A DNA stretch of 64,000 nt from Pannonibacter sp051860505 (GCF_051860505.1 NZ_JBHYDX010000013.1:1-64000); one strand, 5' to 3'; counted from the stretch's first letter, positions 28,138 through 37,298 are shown. The notes: a model not told the origin generated them from the letters alone. Numbers and translations: made by a program.

Positions 28138-29547
28138 ATGACGAAACCCGTTCACGTGATCGGCGGCGGCCTGGCCGGGTCCGAGGCCACCTGGCAGCTG
28201 GCCAAGGCCGGCATTCCGGTGGTCCTGCACGAGATGCGCCCGGTGCGGGGCACCGATGCGCACAAGGGCGATGGACTGGCTGAACTCGTCTGTTCCAACT
28301 CGTTCCGGTCGGATGATGCCGACTACAACGCGGTCGGGCTGCTGCACGCTGAACTGCGCCGGGCCGGCTCCCTGATCATGACCGCAGCCGACAAGCATCA
28401 AGTGCCGGCAGGCAGCGCGCTGGCGGTGGACCGTGACGGATTTTCCGAGGCCGTGACGCAGACGCTGGCCACCCATCCGCTGGTGACGCTGTCCCGCGAG
28501 GAACTGACCGACCTGCCACCTGAGGACTGGGACAGCGTCATCATTGCCACCGGTCCCCTTACCTCCCCCGCCCTGTCCGAAGCAATCCTCAAGCGAACGG
28601 GCGAGGATTCGCTGGCATTCTTCGACGCCATCGCGCCGATCGTGCATTTCGATTCGATCGATCTTGACGTCGCCTGGTTCCAGTCGCGTTATGACAAGGT
28701 CGGGCCTGGCGGCACCGGCAAGGATTATATCAATTGCCCGATGGACAAGGCGCAGTATGACGCCTTCATCGACGCGCTGATTGCCGGCGACAAGACCGAC
28801 TTCAAGGAATGGGAGGCCAACACGCCCTATTTCGATGGTTGCCTGCCGATTGAAGTGATGGCGGAACGCGGGCGTGAAACCTTGCGCCATGGTCCGATGA
28901 AGCCGATGGGCCTGACCAATGCGCATAATCCAACGGTCAAGGCCTATGCCGTTGTGCAACTGCGCCAGGACAATGCGCTCGGCACGCTCTACAACATGGT
29001 CGGTTTCCAGACGAAGCTGAAATACGGCGAACAGGCCGAGATCTTCAAGATGATCCCGGGGCTGGAGAATGCCGTCTTTGCCCGGCTTGGCGGCCTGCAC
29101 CGCAACACGTTCCTCAATTCGCCGAAGCTGCTGGACGGCAGCCTGCGGCTCAAGGCCGAACCGCGGCTGCGCTTTGCCGGCCAGATCACCGGATGTGAGG
29201 GTTATGTGGAATCGGCCTCTGTCGGTTGCATGGCGGGTCTGTTCGCTGCGCGGGAAAGACTTGGGCTGGAGGTGGTCACGCCGCCGGAAACCACAGCCAT
29301 GGGGGCGCTGCTGGCGCATATTACCGGCGGGCATATCGCCCGTGACGACGAGGACGGCCCGCGCTCGTTCCAGCCGATGAACGTCAATTTCGGCCTGTTT
29401 CCGTCGGTTGAAGCCCCGGCCAAGGCCGAGGACGGCAAGCGGCTGCGCGGCGCTGACAAGGCGAAGGCACGCAAGCTGGCCATGACCCAGCGGGCACGGG
29501 CGCATTTCGAGGACTGGATCGGAGCGAACCGGCTGGCGGCGTCCTGA
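28138..29547 (+). CDS. trmFO: Folate-dependent tRNA (m5U54) methyltransferase
   Basis: Methylates U54 of the tRNA T-loop using methylenetetrahydrofolate and FAD, in place of SAM-dependent TrmA. 469 residues. FAD-binding VIGGGLAGSEATWQLA lies at 6-21; ELVCSNSFRSDDADYNAVGLL and ARLGGLHRNTFLNSP are family signatures; the C-terminal FAD segment is ITGCEGYVESASVGCMAG. The frame stays open far upstream (to 27070) but the leader has no family similarity; the ATG at 28138 has GAGG 9 nt upstream and gives the family N-terminus MTKPVHVIGGG. It converges with the next gene, 21 bp away, without a terminator. Confidence 0.97.
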   Translation: MTKPVHVIGGGLAGSEATWQLAKAGIPVVLHEMRPVRGTDAHKGDGLAELVCSNSFRSDDADYNAVGLLHAELRRAGSLIMTAADKHQVPAGSALAVDRDGFSEAVTQTLATHPLVTLSREELTDLPPEDWDSVIIATGPLTSPALSEAILKRTGEDSLAFFDAIAPIVHFDSIDLDVAWFQSRYDKVGPGGTGKDYINCPMDKAQYDAFIDALIAGDKTDFKEWEANTPYFDGCLPIEVMAERGRETLRHGPMKPMGLTNAHNPTVKAYAVVQLRQDNALGTLYNMVGFQTKLKYGEQAEIFKMIPGLENAVFARLGGLHRNTFLNSPKLLDGSLRLKAEPRLRFAGQITGCEGYVESASVGCMAGLFAARERLGLEVVTPPETTAMGALLAHITGGHIARDDEDGPRSFQPMNVNFGLFPSVEAPAKAEDGKRLRGADKAKARKLAMTQRARAHFEDWIGANRLAAS

Positions 29548-29568
29548 ACAGGCTGCTGCGGCGGATGG

Positions 29569-30414
29569 CTACCTGAGCGCCCGCCGCGCTGCCCGCCAGA
29601 TGATCCACTGGCGGTAGATCTGGGACAGTTCCGCGCTGTCGCGAAAGGGGTCGAACCCCTTGCGCTCCATGACTTTCAGGAACGGCTCAACAAGGCAGAC
29701 CGGCAGGAAGGCTGGCGCTACCTCGGGACGGATACAGGCTATCTGTGCGCGGGTGCGATCCAGATGATGCCGGGCATGGGCCCGCATCTCCGCCAGTGCG
29801 GCCCCCAGTTCCGGCGTCATTTCGCCCCTGAACATGGTCTCGCGATCAACCCCGTGCCGATCAAGGACATCGGCGGGCAAAAACAACTGGCGCCGCGCTG
29901 CATGCCAGGGCAGCGCGCGCAGAAGACCGGTGAGCCCATAGGCGACCCCGGCATGACCGGCTGCGTCACAGGTTCCCGGTTCCTCGCCGCCGGCAAGAAT
30001 GATCGAGCCGAGCTGCATCAAGGCCGATGAGGTTTCGCCGGCATAGCCCTCAAGATCCGTCAGTGTCGGCATCGGATCATCGTAGAGATCGAACACCCGC
30101 GCATCGAGAAGTGCGATCAGGGCTTCTACGGGCAGATGATACTGCCTGATCGTGCTGGCAAGCGCCGCAGCAACAGGGTTGGCGGAAGCCTCGCCATGCT
30201 CGGTCCCGGTGAGGAAGTCGCGCCACCATTGCAGGCGAACCTCCCCCGGCAGCGGATCATTGACCAGATCGCGGACACGGGCGACTTCACTGTTGAAGGC
30301 GTAGAGCGCCAGCAATCCGCCCCGGTGTTGCGGCGCGGCGAACAACGCCGTCAGATAGCGATCGATATCATGGTCCCGCACCAGGGCCTGAACATGGTCG
30401 AAGGGATTTCCCAT
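29569..30414 (-). CDS. Squalene/phytoene synthase-fold protein, NDUFAF6-like
   Basis: 281 residues of the SQS/PSY fold. The pattern YAFNSEVARVRDLVND...RLQWWRDFL and YAGETSSALMQLG match mitochondrial complex I assembly factor NDUFAF6 rather than true phytoene synthases: the two catalytic DxxxD motifs are not kept (NSEVARVRD, ETSSA). LRALPWHAARRQLFLPAD is also shared with that family. A role in terpenoid synthesis is therefore unlikely; a role in complex I assembly is an inference. No carotenoid genes lie nearby. The ATG at 30414 begins 4 nt past the stop of the NDUFAF3-like gene, so the two are coupled, downstream of secF. Confidence 0.82.
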   Translation of the reverse strand: MGNPFDHVQALVRDHDIDRYLTALFAAPQHRGGLLALYAFNSEVARVRDLVNDPLPGEVRLQWWRDFLTGTEHGEASANPVAAALASTIRQYHLPVEALIALLDARVFDLYDDPMPTLTDLEGYAGETSSALMQLGSIILAGGEEPGTCDAAGHAGVAYGLTGLLRALPWHAARRQLFLPADVLDRHGVDRETMFRGEMTPELGAALAEMRAHARHHLDRTRAQIACIRPEVAPAFLPVCLVEPFLKVMERKGFDPFRDSAELSQIYRQWIIWRAARRALR

Positions 30415-30418
30415 CGTC

Positions 30419-30796
30419 CTACTCGAACGCAAGCAGGACCGCAGCCACAGCGCGGTCTTCTGACAACATCACATTAAGCGTACGAACGGCCGCGCCCGTC
30501 GACATGGGATCGGCCAGGATACCGGCCTCGCGGAAGGCTGCCCGCCATTCCGGCTTGAGAGGGCGCAGGTCTATCCCCGTCCCGACCAGCAGCACTTCGA
30601 TGTCCTCGGCCTGGTCCAGAACCCTGACGAAGCTGCCGAGTGTAATCTGGCTAAAGTCCGCGACGTCCCAGCCGTGAATGCCAGAGGGAAGACAGAGGAT
30701 CGAGCCGTGGTGCGACATTCCGGCAAACCGGAACCCGCCGCCGCCATAGGCGTCGACGGGCGCGCGGCCGGGGAAATGCGCCTTGCGGATTTCCAT
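30419..30796 (-). CDS. Mth938-domain protein, NDUFAF3-like
   Basis: 125 residues of the Mth938/DUF498 fold. DAYGGGGFRFAGMSHHGSIL, GIHGWDV and EVLLVGTGIDLRPLKPE follow the pattern of human NDUFAF3, a complex I assembly factor. It lies 26 bp downstream of secF and 4 bp upstream of an NDUFAF6-like gene. The linkage of this family to sec genes in alphaproteobacteria has been noted before as a clue to its function in mitochondria; I recall this, not check it. Probably part of the yajC-secD-secF transcript. Confidence 0.85.
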   Translation of the reverse strand: MEIRKAHFPGRAPVDAYGGGGFRFAGMSHHGSILCLPSGIHGWDVADFSQITLGSFVRVLDQAEDIEVLLVGTGIDLRPLKPEWRAAFREAGILADPMSTGAAVRTLNVMLSEDRAVAAVLLAFE

Positions 30797-30822
30797 CGCT
30801 GTTCCTGTGTTGGCGAACCGGC

Positions 30823-31770
30823 TCAGGCCGTCTTCGCAGCATCCGTCCCGGTCGCTTTCTTCTCATCCGTATCATTTCCGCCCTGGCGGAGGTTGAAGAG
30901 AATCAGCATGGGAGCAGCGAGGAAGATGGATGAGTACGTGCCAATGACGATGCCGAAGATCATGGCCAGCGTAAACGACTGGATGACCTCACCACCAAAC
31001 ACATAGAGCGCAGACAGGGCAATCAAGGTCGTCACCGACGTCATGGTCGTGCGGGCCAGTGTTTCGTTGATCGACAGGTCCAGAAGATCTGTCAGCGACA
31101 GCTTCTTGTAGCGACGCAGGTTCTCACGAATGCGGTCATAGACGACGACCGTGTCATTCAGCGAATAGCCGATGATCGTGAGGATTGCGGCGATGCTCGA
31201 CAGGGTAAAATCAAGCTGCAGAACGACGAAAAGCCCAAGGGTGACAATGACATCGTTGAGCGTCGTCAGGATCGCGCCGACGGCAAACTGCCATTCGAAG
31301 CGAAACCAGACATAGAACAGGATGCAGATGAGCGCGACAGTGATGCCGATGCTGCCCGCCGTCGCCAACTCACCCGAGACACGGGGGCCGACGATCTCGA
31401 CGCGGCGGAACTCCACCTCATCGGCGAAGGCCGAGCGAACCGCGTTGATGGCGAGCTGCTGGGCCTGTTCGCCGCCGTCCTGCTGCTCCATGCGGACGAG
31501 GACTTCATCCGGAGAACCGAACTGCTGCACCTGGACATCGCCCAGATTGAGGGTGCCGAGCTTGCCACGGATCGCGGCAATGTCTGCCGGGCCTTCGGTC
31601 TTCATTTCGATCAGGCTGCCGCCCTTGAAATCAATGCCGAAATTGAGGCCAACCGAGAAGAAGAGAACGGCGGAAAGCACTGCGACCGCAATCGACAGCG
31701 GGAAGCTGTACTTGCGAAACCACATGAACTTGTAGGTCGTGTTATCGGGAATAAGCCTGAGCAGGCGCAT
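30823..31770 (-). CDS. secF: Protein translocase subunit SecF
   Basis: With SecD it uses the proton gradient to aid late steps of Sec export. 315 residues with six TM segments: YSFPLSIAVAVLSAVLFFSVG near the N-terminus, a periplasmic domain (FGIDFKGGSLIEMK), then five helices. The motif ITVALICILFYVWFRFEW and NDTVVVYDRIRENL are SecF signatures. GGAGGG lies before the ATG. It begins 18 bp past secD. The C-terminus is a short charged tail rich in Asp, Lys and Ala. Confidence 0.97.
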   Translation of the reverse strand: MRLLRLIPDNTTYKFMWFRKYSFPLSIAVAVLSAVLFFSVGLNFGIDFKGGSLIEMKTEGPADIAAIRGKLGTLNLGDVQVQQFGSPDEVLVRMEQQDGGEQAQQLAINAVRSAFADEVEFRRVEIVGPRVSGELATAGSIGITVALICILFYVWFRFEWQFAVGAILTTLNDVIVTLGLFVVLQLDFTLSSIAAILTIIGYSLNDTVVVYDRIRENLRRYKKLSLTDLLDLSINETLARTTMTSVTTLIALSALYVFGGEVIQSFTLAMIFGIVIGTYSSIFLAAPMLILFNLRQGGNDTDEKKATGTDAAKTA

Positions 31771-31788
31771 GATGATGTCCCTCCCGGT

Positions 31789-33399
31789 TCACAGGTTGAT
31801 GCGCGTGGGACGCGCATAGCGAACCCAGGTCGCGACAAGGAACCGGGTCAAGGTGTAAGCGGTAAAGACGGTCGTGAAGATGCCGAGTGCCAGCGTCACG
31901 GCAAAGCCCTTGACGGGACCAGACCCAAGCTGGAACAGCACAACGGCCGCAATCAGTGTCGTGATGTTGGCATCGAGGATGGTGCCGATGGCCCGGCTGA
32001 AGCCGGCATCAATCGCCGAGATGGCCGAACGGCCATTGCGGACTTCCTCGCGGATGCGCTCATAGATCAGGACGTTGGCGTCCACTGCCATGCCGATGGT
32101 GAGCACGATGCCAGCGATGCCTGGCAGGGTCAGCGTCGCCTGCAGGATCGTCAATGCGGCAAAGATCAGGGTGATGTTCACCGCCAGGGCGATGTCGGCA
32201 AAAAGGCCGAAGCGGCCATAGGCGAGAATCATGAAGATCGCGACAGCTGCAGCGCCGATCAAAGACGCCAGCTGGCCGGCGTCAATCGAATCCTGACCAA
32301 GGCCCGGGCCGATCGAGCGTTCCTCAATGACGGTCAACTTTGCAGGAAGCGCACCAGCGCGCAACAGCACAGCCAGGTCATTGGCGCTTTGCACCGAGAA
32401 GTTGCCAGAGATCTGGCCAGAGCCGCCAGTGATCGGTTCATTGATGCGCGGGGCGGAGATCACCTCGTTGTCGAGCACGATGGCGAAGGGACGGCCGACA
32501 TTCTGGGTCGTCACCGTCGCAAACTTGCGTGCGCCCGAGGTGTTGAGGCGGAAGCTGACGACGGGCTCGTTGGTCTGCGGATTGAACGAGACCTGTGCGT
32601 CGACGAGATCCTCACCGCCCATCAGCGGAACTTCTTCGACAAGATAGGGGATCGACGGCTCGTCGACGGAGTTCAGTATGATCGTTCCCACCGGCGGGCG
32701 GCTTTGCAGCGCCTGGTCGGGGGACATGGTCACGTCGACAAGATGGAAGGTCAACTGGGCGGTCTGGCCGACCAGCGCCTTGAGTCGCTCGGGATTCTGC
32801 TCGCCGGGAGCCTCCACAAGAATCCGGTCGGAGCCCTGGCGCTGGATGTTCGGCTCGGTCGTGCCGATTTCATCGACACGGCGGCGGATCACCTCGATCG
32901 ACTGCTGCACGATGGAGGCCATCCGCTGCTCGAGGCCCTGGTCGGTGAAGGCATAGCGGACAAGCCCGTCACCGGAGACGGTCATTTCGAATTCATTGAC
33001 AGCCTGCCCTGAGAACAGCGAACCGGCGAGCGGATTGACCAGCGGCGCCAGACGCGTCCGAGCTTCCTCGATCTTGTCCGCATCGCGGATGCGAACCTGG
33101 ACAGTCTCGCCCTGGATCGCAAGCCCGGTATAGCCGATGCGCGGTTCCTTGCGCAGCTCGTTGCGGATTTCGCCGGTCAGCGTGGCCAGGCTCTTGTCGA
33201 TGTAGTCGCGCTTGTCGACCTCATAGAGAAGATAGGCACCACCCTGCAGGTCCAGGCCCAGCACGATCTGCGTCTTGGGGAGCCAGTTTGGCCAGCTCCG
33301 GAGTGTTTCGGCAGACATGAAATTCGGCAGGATCGAAACGATCCCCCCGAGGATCACTGCAAAGATCAGGGCGATCTTCCAGCGTGCAAAATAGAGCAT
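31789..33399 (-). CDS. secD: Protein translocase subunit SecD
   Basis: 536 residues. An N-terminal TM segment (WKIALIFAVILGGIVSILPNF) is followed by LGLDLQGGAYLLYEVD, the large P1 periplasmic domain (about 60-340) and five C-terminal TM helices with IERSIGPGLGQDSI-like EERSIGPGLGQDSI, GMAVDANVLIYERIREE and a final FLVATWVRY. The Asp/Arg-containing membrane motif DANVLIYERIREE is involved in proton-driven export. It stands between yajC (102 bp upstream) and secF (18 bp downstream). Confidence 0.97.
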   Translation of the reverse strand: MLYFARWKIALIFAVILGGIVSILPNFMSAETLRSWPNWLPKTQIVLGLDLQGGAYLLYEVDKRDYIDKSLATLTGEIRNELRKEPRIGYTGLAIQGETVQVRIRDADKIEEARTRLAPLVNPLAGSLFSGQAVNEFEMTVSGDGLVRYAFTDQGLEQRMASIVQQSIEVIRRRVDEIGTTEPNIQRQGSDRILVEAPGEQNPERLKALVGQTAQLTFHLVDVTMSPDQALQSRPPVGTIILNSVDEPSIPYLVEEVPLMGGEDLVDAQVSFNPQTNEPVVSFRLNTSGARKFATVTTQNVGRPFAIVLDNEVISAPRINEPITGGSGQISGNFSVQSANDLAVLLRAGALPAKLTVIEERSIGPGLGQDSIDAGQLASLIGAAAVAIFMILAYGRFGLFADIALAVNITLIFAALTILQATLTLPGIAGIVLTIGMAVDANVLIYERIREEVRNGRSAISAIDAGFSRAIGTILDANITTLIAAVVLFQLGSGPVKGFAVTLALGIFTTVFTAYTLTRFLVATWVRYARPTRINL

Positions 33400-33500
33400 G
33401 AGTGATTGCCTGTGTTGGCTGTGCCACCTGATGCGGGGCGCCTCTTGACCGATGGGCTTGCCTCCGGGCGCGGTGAACGCGCCCGGGTGCCAGATGCGGC

Positions 33501-33833
33501 TTATTCGCCGTCCTTCACCGGTTCCGACTTGGAACGGACTTCCGCCACCATGGCGCGAACCAGACGCGCCTTGACGCCTTCAGCCAGTTCGACCTGGATT
33601 TCAGAATCGTCAACGACCTTGGAGACCTTGGCAATCAGGCCGCCAGATGTGACCACGACATCGCCCCGGCGCAGGTTCGACACCATTTCCTTGTGGGCCT
33701 TGACCCGCTTCTGCTGCGGGCGAATGATCAGGAAATACATGATCACGAAGATCAGGATGAACGGCGCAAAGGACAGCAGCGAGCTCGGATCCGACAGGGA
33801 GCCGGTCTGGGCGTAGGCAGGGGTGATCAACAT
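33501..33833 (-). CDS. yajC: Sec translocon accessory subunit YajC
   Basis: 110 residues. A single TM helix (LLSFAPFILIFVIMYFLIIRP) near the N-terminus is followed by the family motif PQQKRVKAHKEMVSNLRRGD and a small cytoplasmic beta domain (DVVVTSGGLIAKVSKV). The first residues (MLITPAYAQTG) resemble a short signal-like stretch, as usual in alphaproteobacterial YajC. GAGGAG lies 7 nt upstream of the ATG at 33833; an upstream start at 33899 would add 22 residues. First gene of the yajC-secD-secF-NDUFAF3-NDUFAF6 run. Confidence 0.96.
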   Translation of the reverse strand: MLITPAYAQTGSLSDPSSLLSFAPFILIFVIMYFLIIRPQQKRVKAHKEMVSNLRRGDVVVTSGGLIAKVSKVVDDSEIQVELAEGVKARLVRAMVAEVRSKSEPVKDGE

Positions 33834-34076
33834 CAAGGACTCCTCAGGGATGGGCGGCAGGACGGGCCGGTGCGGCCGGATCATCACTTTTCGCCCCATT
33901 CAGGTCGCGCGGACTATAACCACGGGGCCTTGCATTTCAAGTCACACGGCGGGTTTCAGCGTACCGATCCGGGCAAAACCGGCATTTCGGCCCCTCCCCC
34001 CACATGTTAATCCTGACAGCAGGACCTTTTGGTTCGCCCCCATATAGGCATTCGACAATCCGGTAACAGTGTTCTC

Positions 34077-34973
34077 ATGACAAAAGCAGCGCCCGAACCA
34101 TCCCAGGCCGTCCTTTCTGAGGTCGCGGCGAAGCTTGACCAGCTGATCGCCCTGATTGCCCGGGCGGTGCCTCCGGCCCCCATGGCGCCGGATTTTGCCG
34201 GCGCCGACGCCTTCATCTGGCAGCCGGTGCCGGGCAATCTGGTGCCCGTGCCCAAGGTCAACCGGGTGGAGATTGAACTCCTGTGCGCCATCACCCGCGT
34301 CCGCGATCTCCTGGTCGACAACACACGGCGCTTTGCCAGGGGATTGCCAGCCAACAACGTGCTTCTGTGGGGCGCGCGCGGCATGGGCAAGTCGTCCCTG
34401 GTCAAGGCCGCGCATGGGGCGATCAACGCTGGCGGCGAGACGGCCCCGCTCAAGCTGATCGAAATCCACCGCGAGGACATCGAGACACTGCCCGCCCTCA
34501 TGGGCCTGATCAAACCGGCGCCGCACCGCTTCATCGTGTTCTGTGATGACCTCTCCTTCGACCACGATGACACGTCCTACAAATCGCTGAAGGCCGTGCT
34601 GGAAGGCGGCATCGAGGGGCGACCGGAGAATGTGCTGTTCTATGCCACCTCGAACCGGCGCCATCTGCTGCCACGCGATATGATCGAGAACGAGCGCTCC
34701 ACCGCGATCAATCCGGCAGAGGCCGTCGAGGAGAAAGTGTCATTGTCGGATCGCTTCGGCCTTTGGCTCGGCTTCCACAATTGCTCGCAAGACGACTATC
34801 TGGACATGGTCGGGGGATATGTCCGGCATTATGGGCTGAGCGTTCCGGCTGACATTCTCAGGGCGGATGCACTCGAATGGGCGACGACCCGTGGAGGCAG
34901 GTCAGGCCGCGTGGCGTTCCAGTTCATCCAGGATCTGGCCGGCCGGCTCGGCGTCGCCCTCAACGCCCGGTAA
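34077..34973 (+). CDS. DUF815-family AAA ATPase
   Basis: 298 residues. Walker A GARGMGKSS within NNVLLWGARGMGKSSLVKA and Walker B FIVFCDDLSF are clear; ENVLFYATSNRRHLLPRDM is the DUF815 signature, with sensor Asn. The family is of unknown function; it is widespread in alphaproteobacteria next to sec and tat genes. The ATG at 34077 has no Shine-Dalgarno; an in-frame start at 34029 would add 16 residues. It diverges from yajC across 243 bp, and a palindromic element and a terminator follow it. The only plus-strand gene between trmFO and the esterase at 44882. Confidence 0.85.
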   Translation: MTKAAPEPSQAVLSEVAAKLDQLIALIARAVPPAPMAPDFAGADAFIWQPVPGNLVPVPKVNRVEIELLCAITRVRDLLVDNTRRFARGLPANNVLLWGARGMGKSSLVKAAHGAINAGGETAPLKLIEIHREDIETLPALMGLIKPAPHRFIVFCDDLSFDHDDTSYKSLKAVLEGGIEGRPENVLFYATSNRRHLLPRDMIENERSTAINPAEAVEEKVSLSDRFGLWLGFHNCSQDDYLDMVGGYVRHYGLSVPADILRADALEWATTRGGRSGRVAFQFIQDLAGRLGVALNAR

Positions 34974-35033
34974 ACTGCAACAAATAGGGCGGTCCTTGCG
35001 GATCGCCCGAGGTTCATGACAATTCCACACTCA

Positions 35034-35074
35034 ATCGTCCCGGCTCGGCGCTTCGCTGCGCCCGGGATGACGAT
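35034..35074. repeat. Intergenic palindromic element
   Basis: ATCGTCCCGG...CCCGGGATGACGAT, with GCGCTTCGCTGCGC at the centre, an imperfect palindrome of about 41 nt. Sequences of this design (CCCGGGATGACG plus GCAGCGAAGCGC) are frequent dispersed intergenic repeats in rhizobial genomes, from memory. Only one copy is in the window. It lies past the DUF815 gene. Confidence 0.6.
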
Positions 35075-35095
35075 AGAGGGTTTGTCAGCAGTCTG

Positions 35096-35124
35096 AAGGC
35101 GGCCACTGGCCGCCTTTTGTATTT
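35096..35124 (+). terminator. Terminator of the DUF815 gene
   Basis: Perfect 9-bp stem AAGGCGGCC / GGCCGCCTT with a 3-nt loop, then TTGTATTT. It also lies just past the convergent nlpD-like gene but the T run is on the plus strand. Confidence 0.8.
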
Positions 35125-35137
35125 CTGATTGCCCGGC

Positions 35138-36508
35138 TTATCCCCGCGGAAGGTATCGCAGCGGATCGACCGGCTTGTTGTCCTTGCGCAGTTCGAAATG
35201 CACCTGCGGCTGGGTCACCGAGCCGGTTGCACCAGCTTTGGAGATGACCTGACCCCGCTGCACGGTCTCGCCGCGCTTGACCAGGATCTCGCTGTTATGG
35301 GCATAGGCGGACACCCAGCCGTCATCATGGCGGATCAGGACGAGGTTGCCGAAGCCCTTGAGTTCATTACCGGCGTAAAGCACCGAACCGTCTCCGGCCG
35401 ACTTGACGGGCGTGCCTTCCGGGACAGCCAGGTTGATGCCGTCGTTGCGGGTGCCACCGGGCTTGGAGCCATATTCGGAGATGACACGACCGCGCACCGG
35501 CCAGCGGAACATCGGGCCGCCCACGCTCTCCTGGGCATCGGCAGCCGCTGTCTGAAGCGGTTTGGAATCCTGCGCTGCGCCGGCAAGCGCCTCGATCGCC
35601 GGCTTGTCCGTCGCCGGAAGCGTCGAGGCCGGAGCTTCACGCAGCGCCGTCACGGGCGTTGACTTGGGCGGAACCGGCTTTCCGGCGACCAGGGGCGCAG
35701 ACGGGCGCGCATCGGTCAGGGTCGGCTTGGCAGGAGCCACGGCGGCAAAGGACTTGCCCGACGTCGGCTTGCGCGCCGGAGCCTGAACAGTGGCAATCAT
35801 GTTGGTAGCCGGAGAAATCGATCCGGTTGTCGCGGGGGCTGCCCCGGCGGGCGGCAGGGTCACCGGACGCGCGGCGGCAGCGGACGAACTCGAATTGTTC
35901 GCCGCATAGACATAGGTCGGAATGATCACGGACTGGCCGGGACGAACCTGTGACGAGGAGTCGAGCCCGTTGACGGCCATGATGGCTTCGGTCGGCACGC
36001 CATAGCGGCGGCCGAGCGATGCAACAGAATCGCCTTCACGCAGCTGGATCCGGGTGCCCCCGGTCGAGGTCCATCCCTTCCAGGAGTTTTCTCCCGCCGA
36101 TACGGCAGAGGCAACCGGTGCGGGAGCCGCAGGCACGGCAGGACGCGCGATCACCGGCTCGCCTGTCGGCGACAGCTTCACCGGCGGCGGAGCAGAAGAC
36201 GTGACCGTGCCGGCAACCGGCGGCAACTTGCTGGACGCAATCGACCCCGTCGTCCGGGGGGTAGCGCCCGCGGCCGGCAGGTTTCCTGCAACCTTTCCAG
36301 GCCCGCTCACGATGTCCTGATAGCTCGGCTGATTGGACTTGGCTCCGCCGAGGATGGAGCGCTGATTGGCGGTTCCGCCCGTGTAGACGGGACCATCCGC
36401 AAATCGCTCCATGCTGCCGCTGCAGCCGGCGCCAAGACCTGCCAGGAGGCCAATGGCGGCGACCCGTGTCCAAGGGGACTTGCGATCGTTACGCATCCGA
36501 CTGGTCAT
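35138..36508 (-). CDS. LysM/degenerate-LytM lipoprotein, NlpD/DipM-like
   Basis: 456 residues. Lipobox LGAGC (Cys29), a long Pro/Ala-rich linker, a LysM domain (RIQLREGDSVASLGRRYGVP, about 152-196), a second linker, and a C-terminal LytM/M23 domain (about 350-450). The LytM metal site is degenerate: HxGxD is NDGIN and HxH is QVH, as in the amidase activators NlpD and DipM, so it probably activates cell-wall amidases at division rather than cutting wall itself. Gene order surE-pcm-nlpD matches E. coli. Start uncertain: 36538, 36508 and 36496 are possible; none has a good Shine-Dalgarno. Confidence 0.85.
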   Translation of the reverse strand: MTSRMRNDRKSPWTRVAAIGLLAGLGAGCSGSMERFADGPVYTGGTANQRSILGGAKSNQPSYQDIVSGPGKVAGNLPAAGATPRTTGSIASSKLPPVAGTVTSSAPPPVKLSPTGEPVIARPAVPAAPAPVASAVSAGENSWKGWTSTGGTRIQLREGDSVASLGRRYGVPTEAIMAVNGLDSSSQVRPGQSVIIPTYVYAANNSSSSAAAARPVTLPPAGAAPATTGSISPATNMIATVQAPARKPTSGKSFAAVAPAKPTLTDARPSAPLVAGKPVPPKSTPVTALREAPASTLPATDKPAIEALAGAAQDSKPLQTAAADAQESVGGPMFRWPVRGRVISEYGSKPGGTRNDGINLAVPEGTPVKSAGDGSVLYAGNELKGFGNLVLIRHDDGWVSAYAHNSEILVKRGETVQRGQVISKAGATGSVTQPQVHFELRKDNKPVDPLRYLPRG

Positions 36509-36617
36509 TGCCCTGCTCGACCCACTCTCAGTTACCATGCGACCAGTAAAGAGCAGTAAGGTTGACAAAGCCTAAACACAGATACGGAACGGCAGAATTC
36601 CGCCGAGAGATCAAGGG

Positions 36618-37298
36618 CTAAAGAAAATTTGCCCGGCCGGGCCGCAAGGAAACGAGGCGCAACTCGCCCAAATGTTCCTCAACGTCCGATTCTGTGCCGC
36701 GCCGGAAACGCACCAGGGTCTGCACCTTGCCGGGCCACCCGACCGTCGCGACAAGAACGCCCTCGCTGGTCAGCTGGCTCTTCAGGACATCAGGGATCGA
36801 GGGCACGGAACCGGTCAGGACGATTCGGTCGAAGGGCGCCCGTTCGCGCAAGCCCTGCAGACCGTCGGCATGATGCAATTCGCAATTGACGATCTTGAGG
36901 GCGGCCAGCCGCTGGCGGGCAAGGCCAATCAGTGTCTGGTAGCGCTCGACGGTAAAGACATGCTGGCACAGATGCGACAGCACGGCCGACTGATAGCCGG
37001 AGCCGGTGCCGATCTCCAGCACCCGGTGACCAGGCTGGATTTCGAGTGCTTCGGCCATTTGAGCGACCAGCGACGGCGCGCTGACCACCTGGCCACATTC
37101 GATTGGCAGCAGGCAGTCTTCATAGGCATAGCGATGCAGCCGCGCGGAGAGAAACAGCCGGCGCGGCACCCGCTCGATGGCCGAGAGAACGCGCCGGTCG
37201 TTGATGCCACGCCGGCGCAGGGACAGGACAAGGGACGCACGCGCTTCGAACTCGTCATGCGTGACAACCGGTGCATCCGCCCCGCCCGTGTCAGCCAT
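36618..37298 (-). CDS. pcm: Protein-L-isoaspartate O-methyltransferase
   Basis: Methylates isoaspartate residues in damaged proteins with S-adenosylmethionine. 226 residues. The SAM motif is VLEIGTGSGYQSAVLS; family motifs RVPRRLFL, AYEDCLLPI and GQVVSAPSLVAQMAEAL are present, as is FDRIVLTGSVPSIPD. In canonical enzymes GQ(T/V)(I/V)S(Q/A)P precedes the SAM site as here. Lies 47 bp downstream of surE and 109 bp upstream of the nlpD-like gene on the minus strand. Confidence 0.93.
   Translation of the reverse strand: MADTGGADAPVVTHDEFEARASLVLSLRRRGINDRRVLSAIERVPRRLFLSARLHRYAYEDCLLPIECGQVVSAPSLVAQMAEALEIQPGHRVLEIGTGSGYQSAVLSHLCQHVFTVERYQTLIGLARQRLAALKIVNCELHHADGLQGLRERAPFDRIVLTGSVPSIPDVLKSQLTSEGVLVATVGWPGKVQTLVRFRRGTESDVEEHLGELRLVSLRPGRANFL

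Noticed and set aside
29569..30414. Active phytoene or squalene synthase
   Set aside because: The two DxxxD catalytic motifs are not conserved and no carotenoid or hopanoid gene is nearby; the NDUFAF6-like reading fits better.
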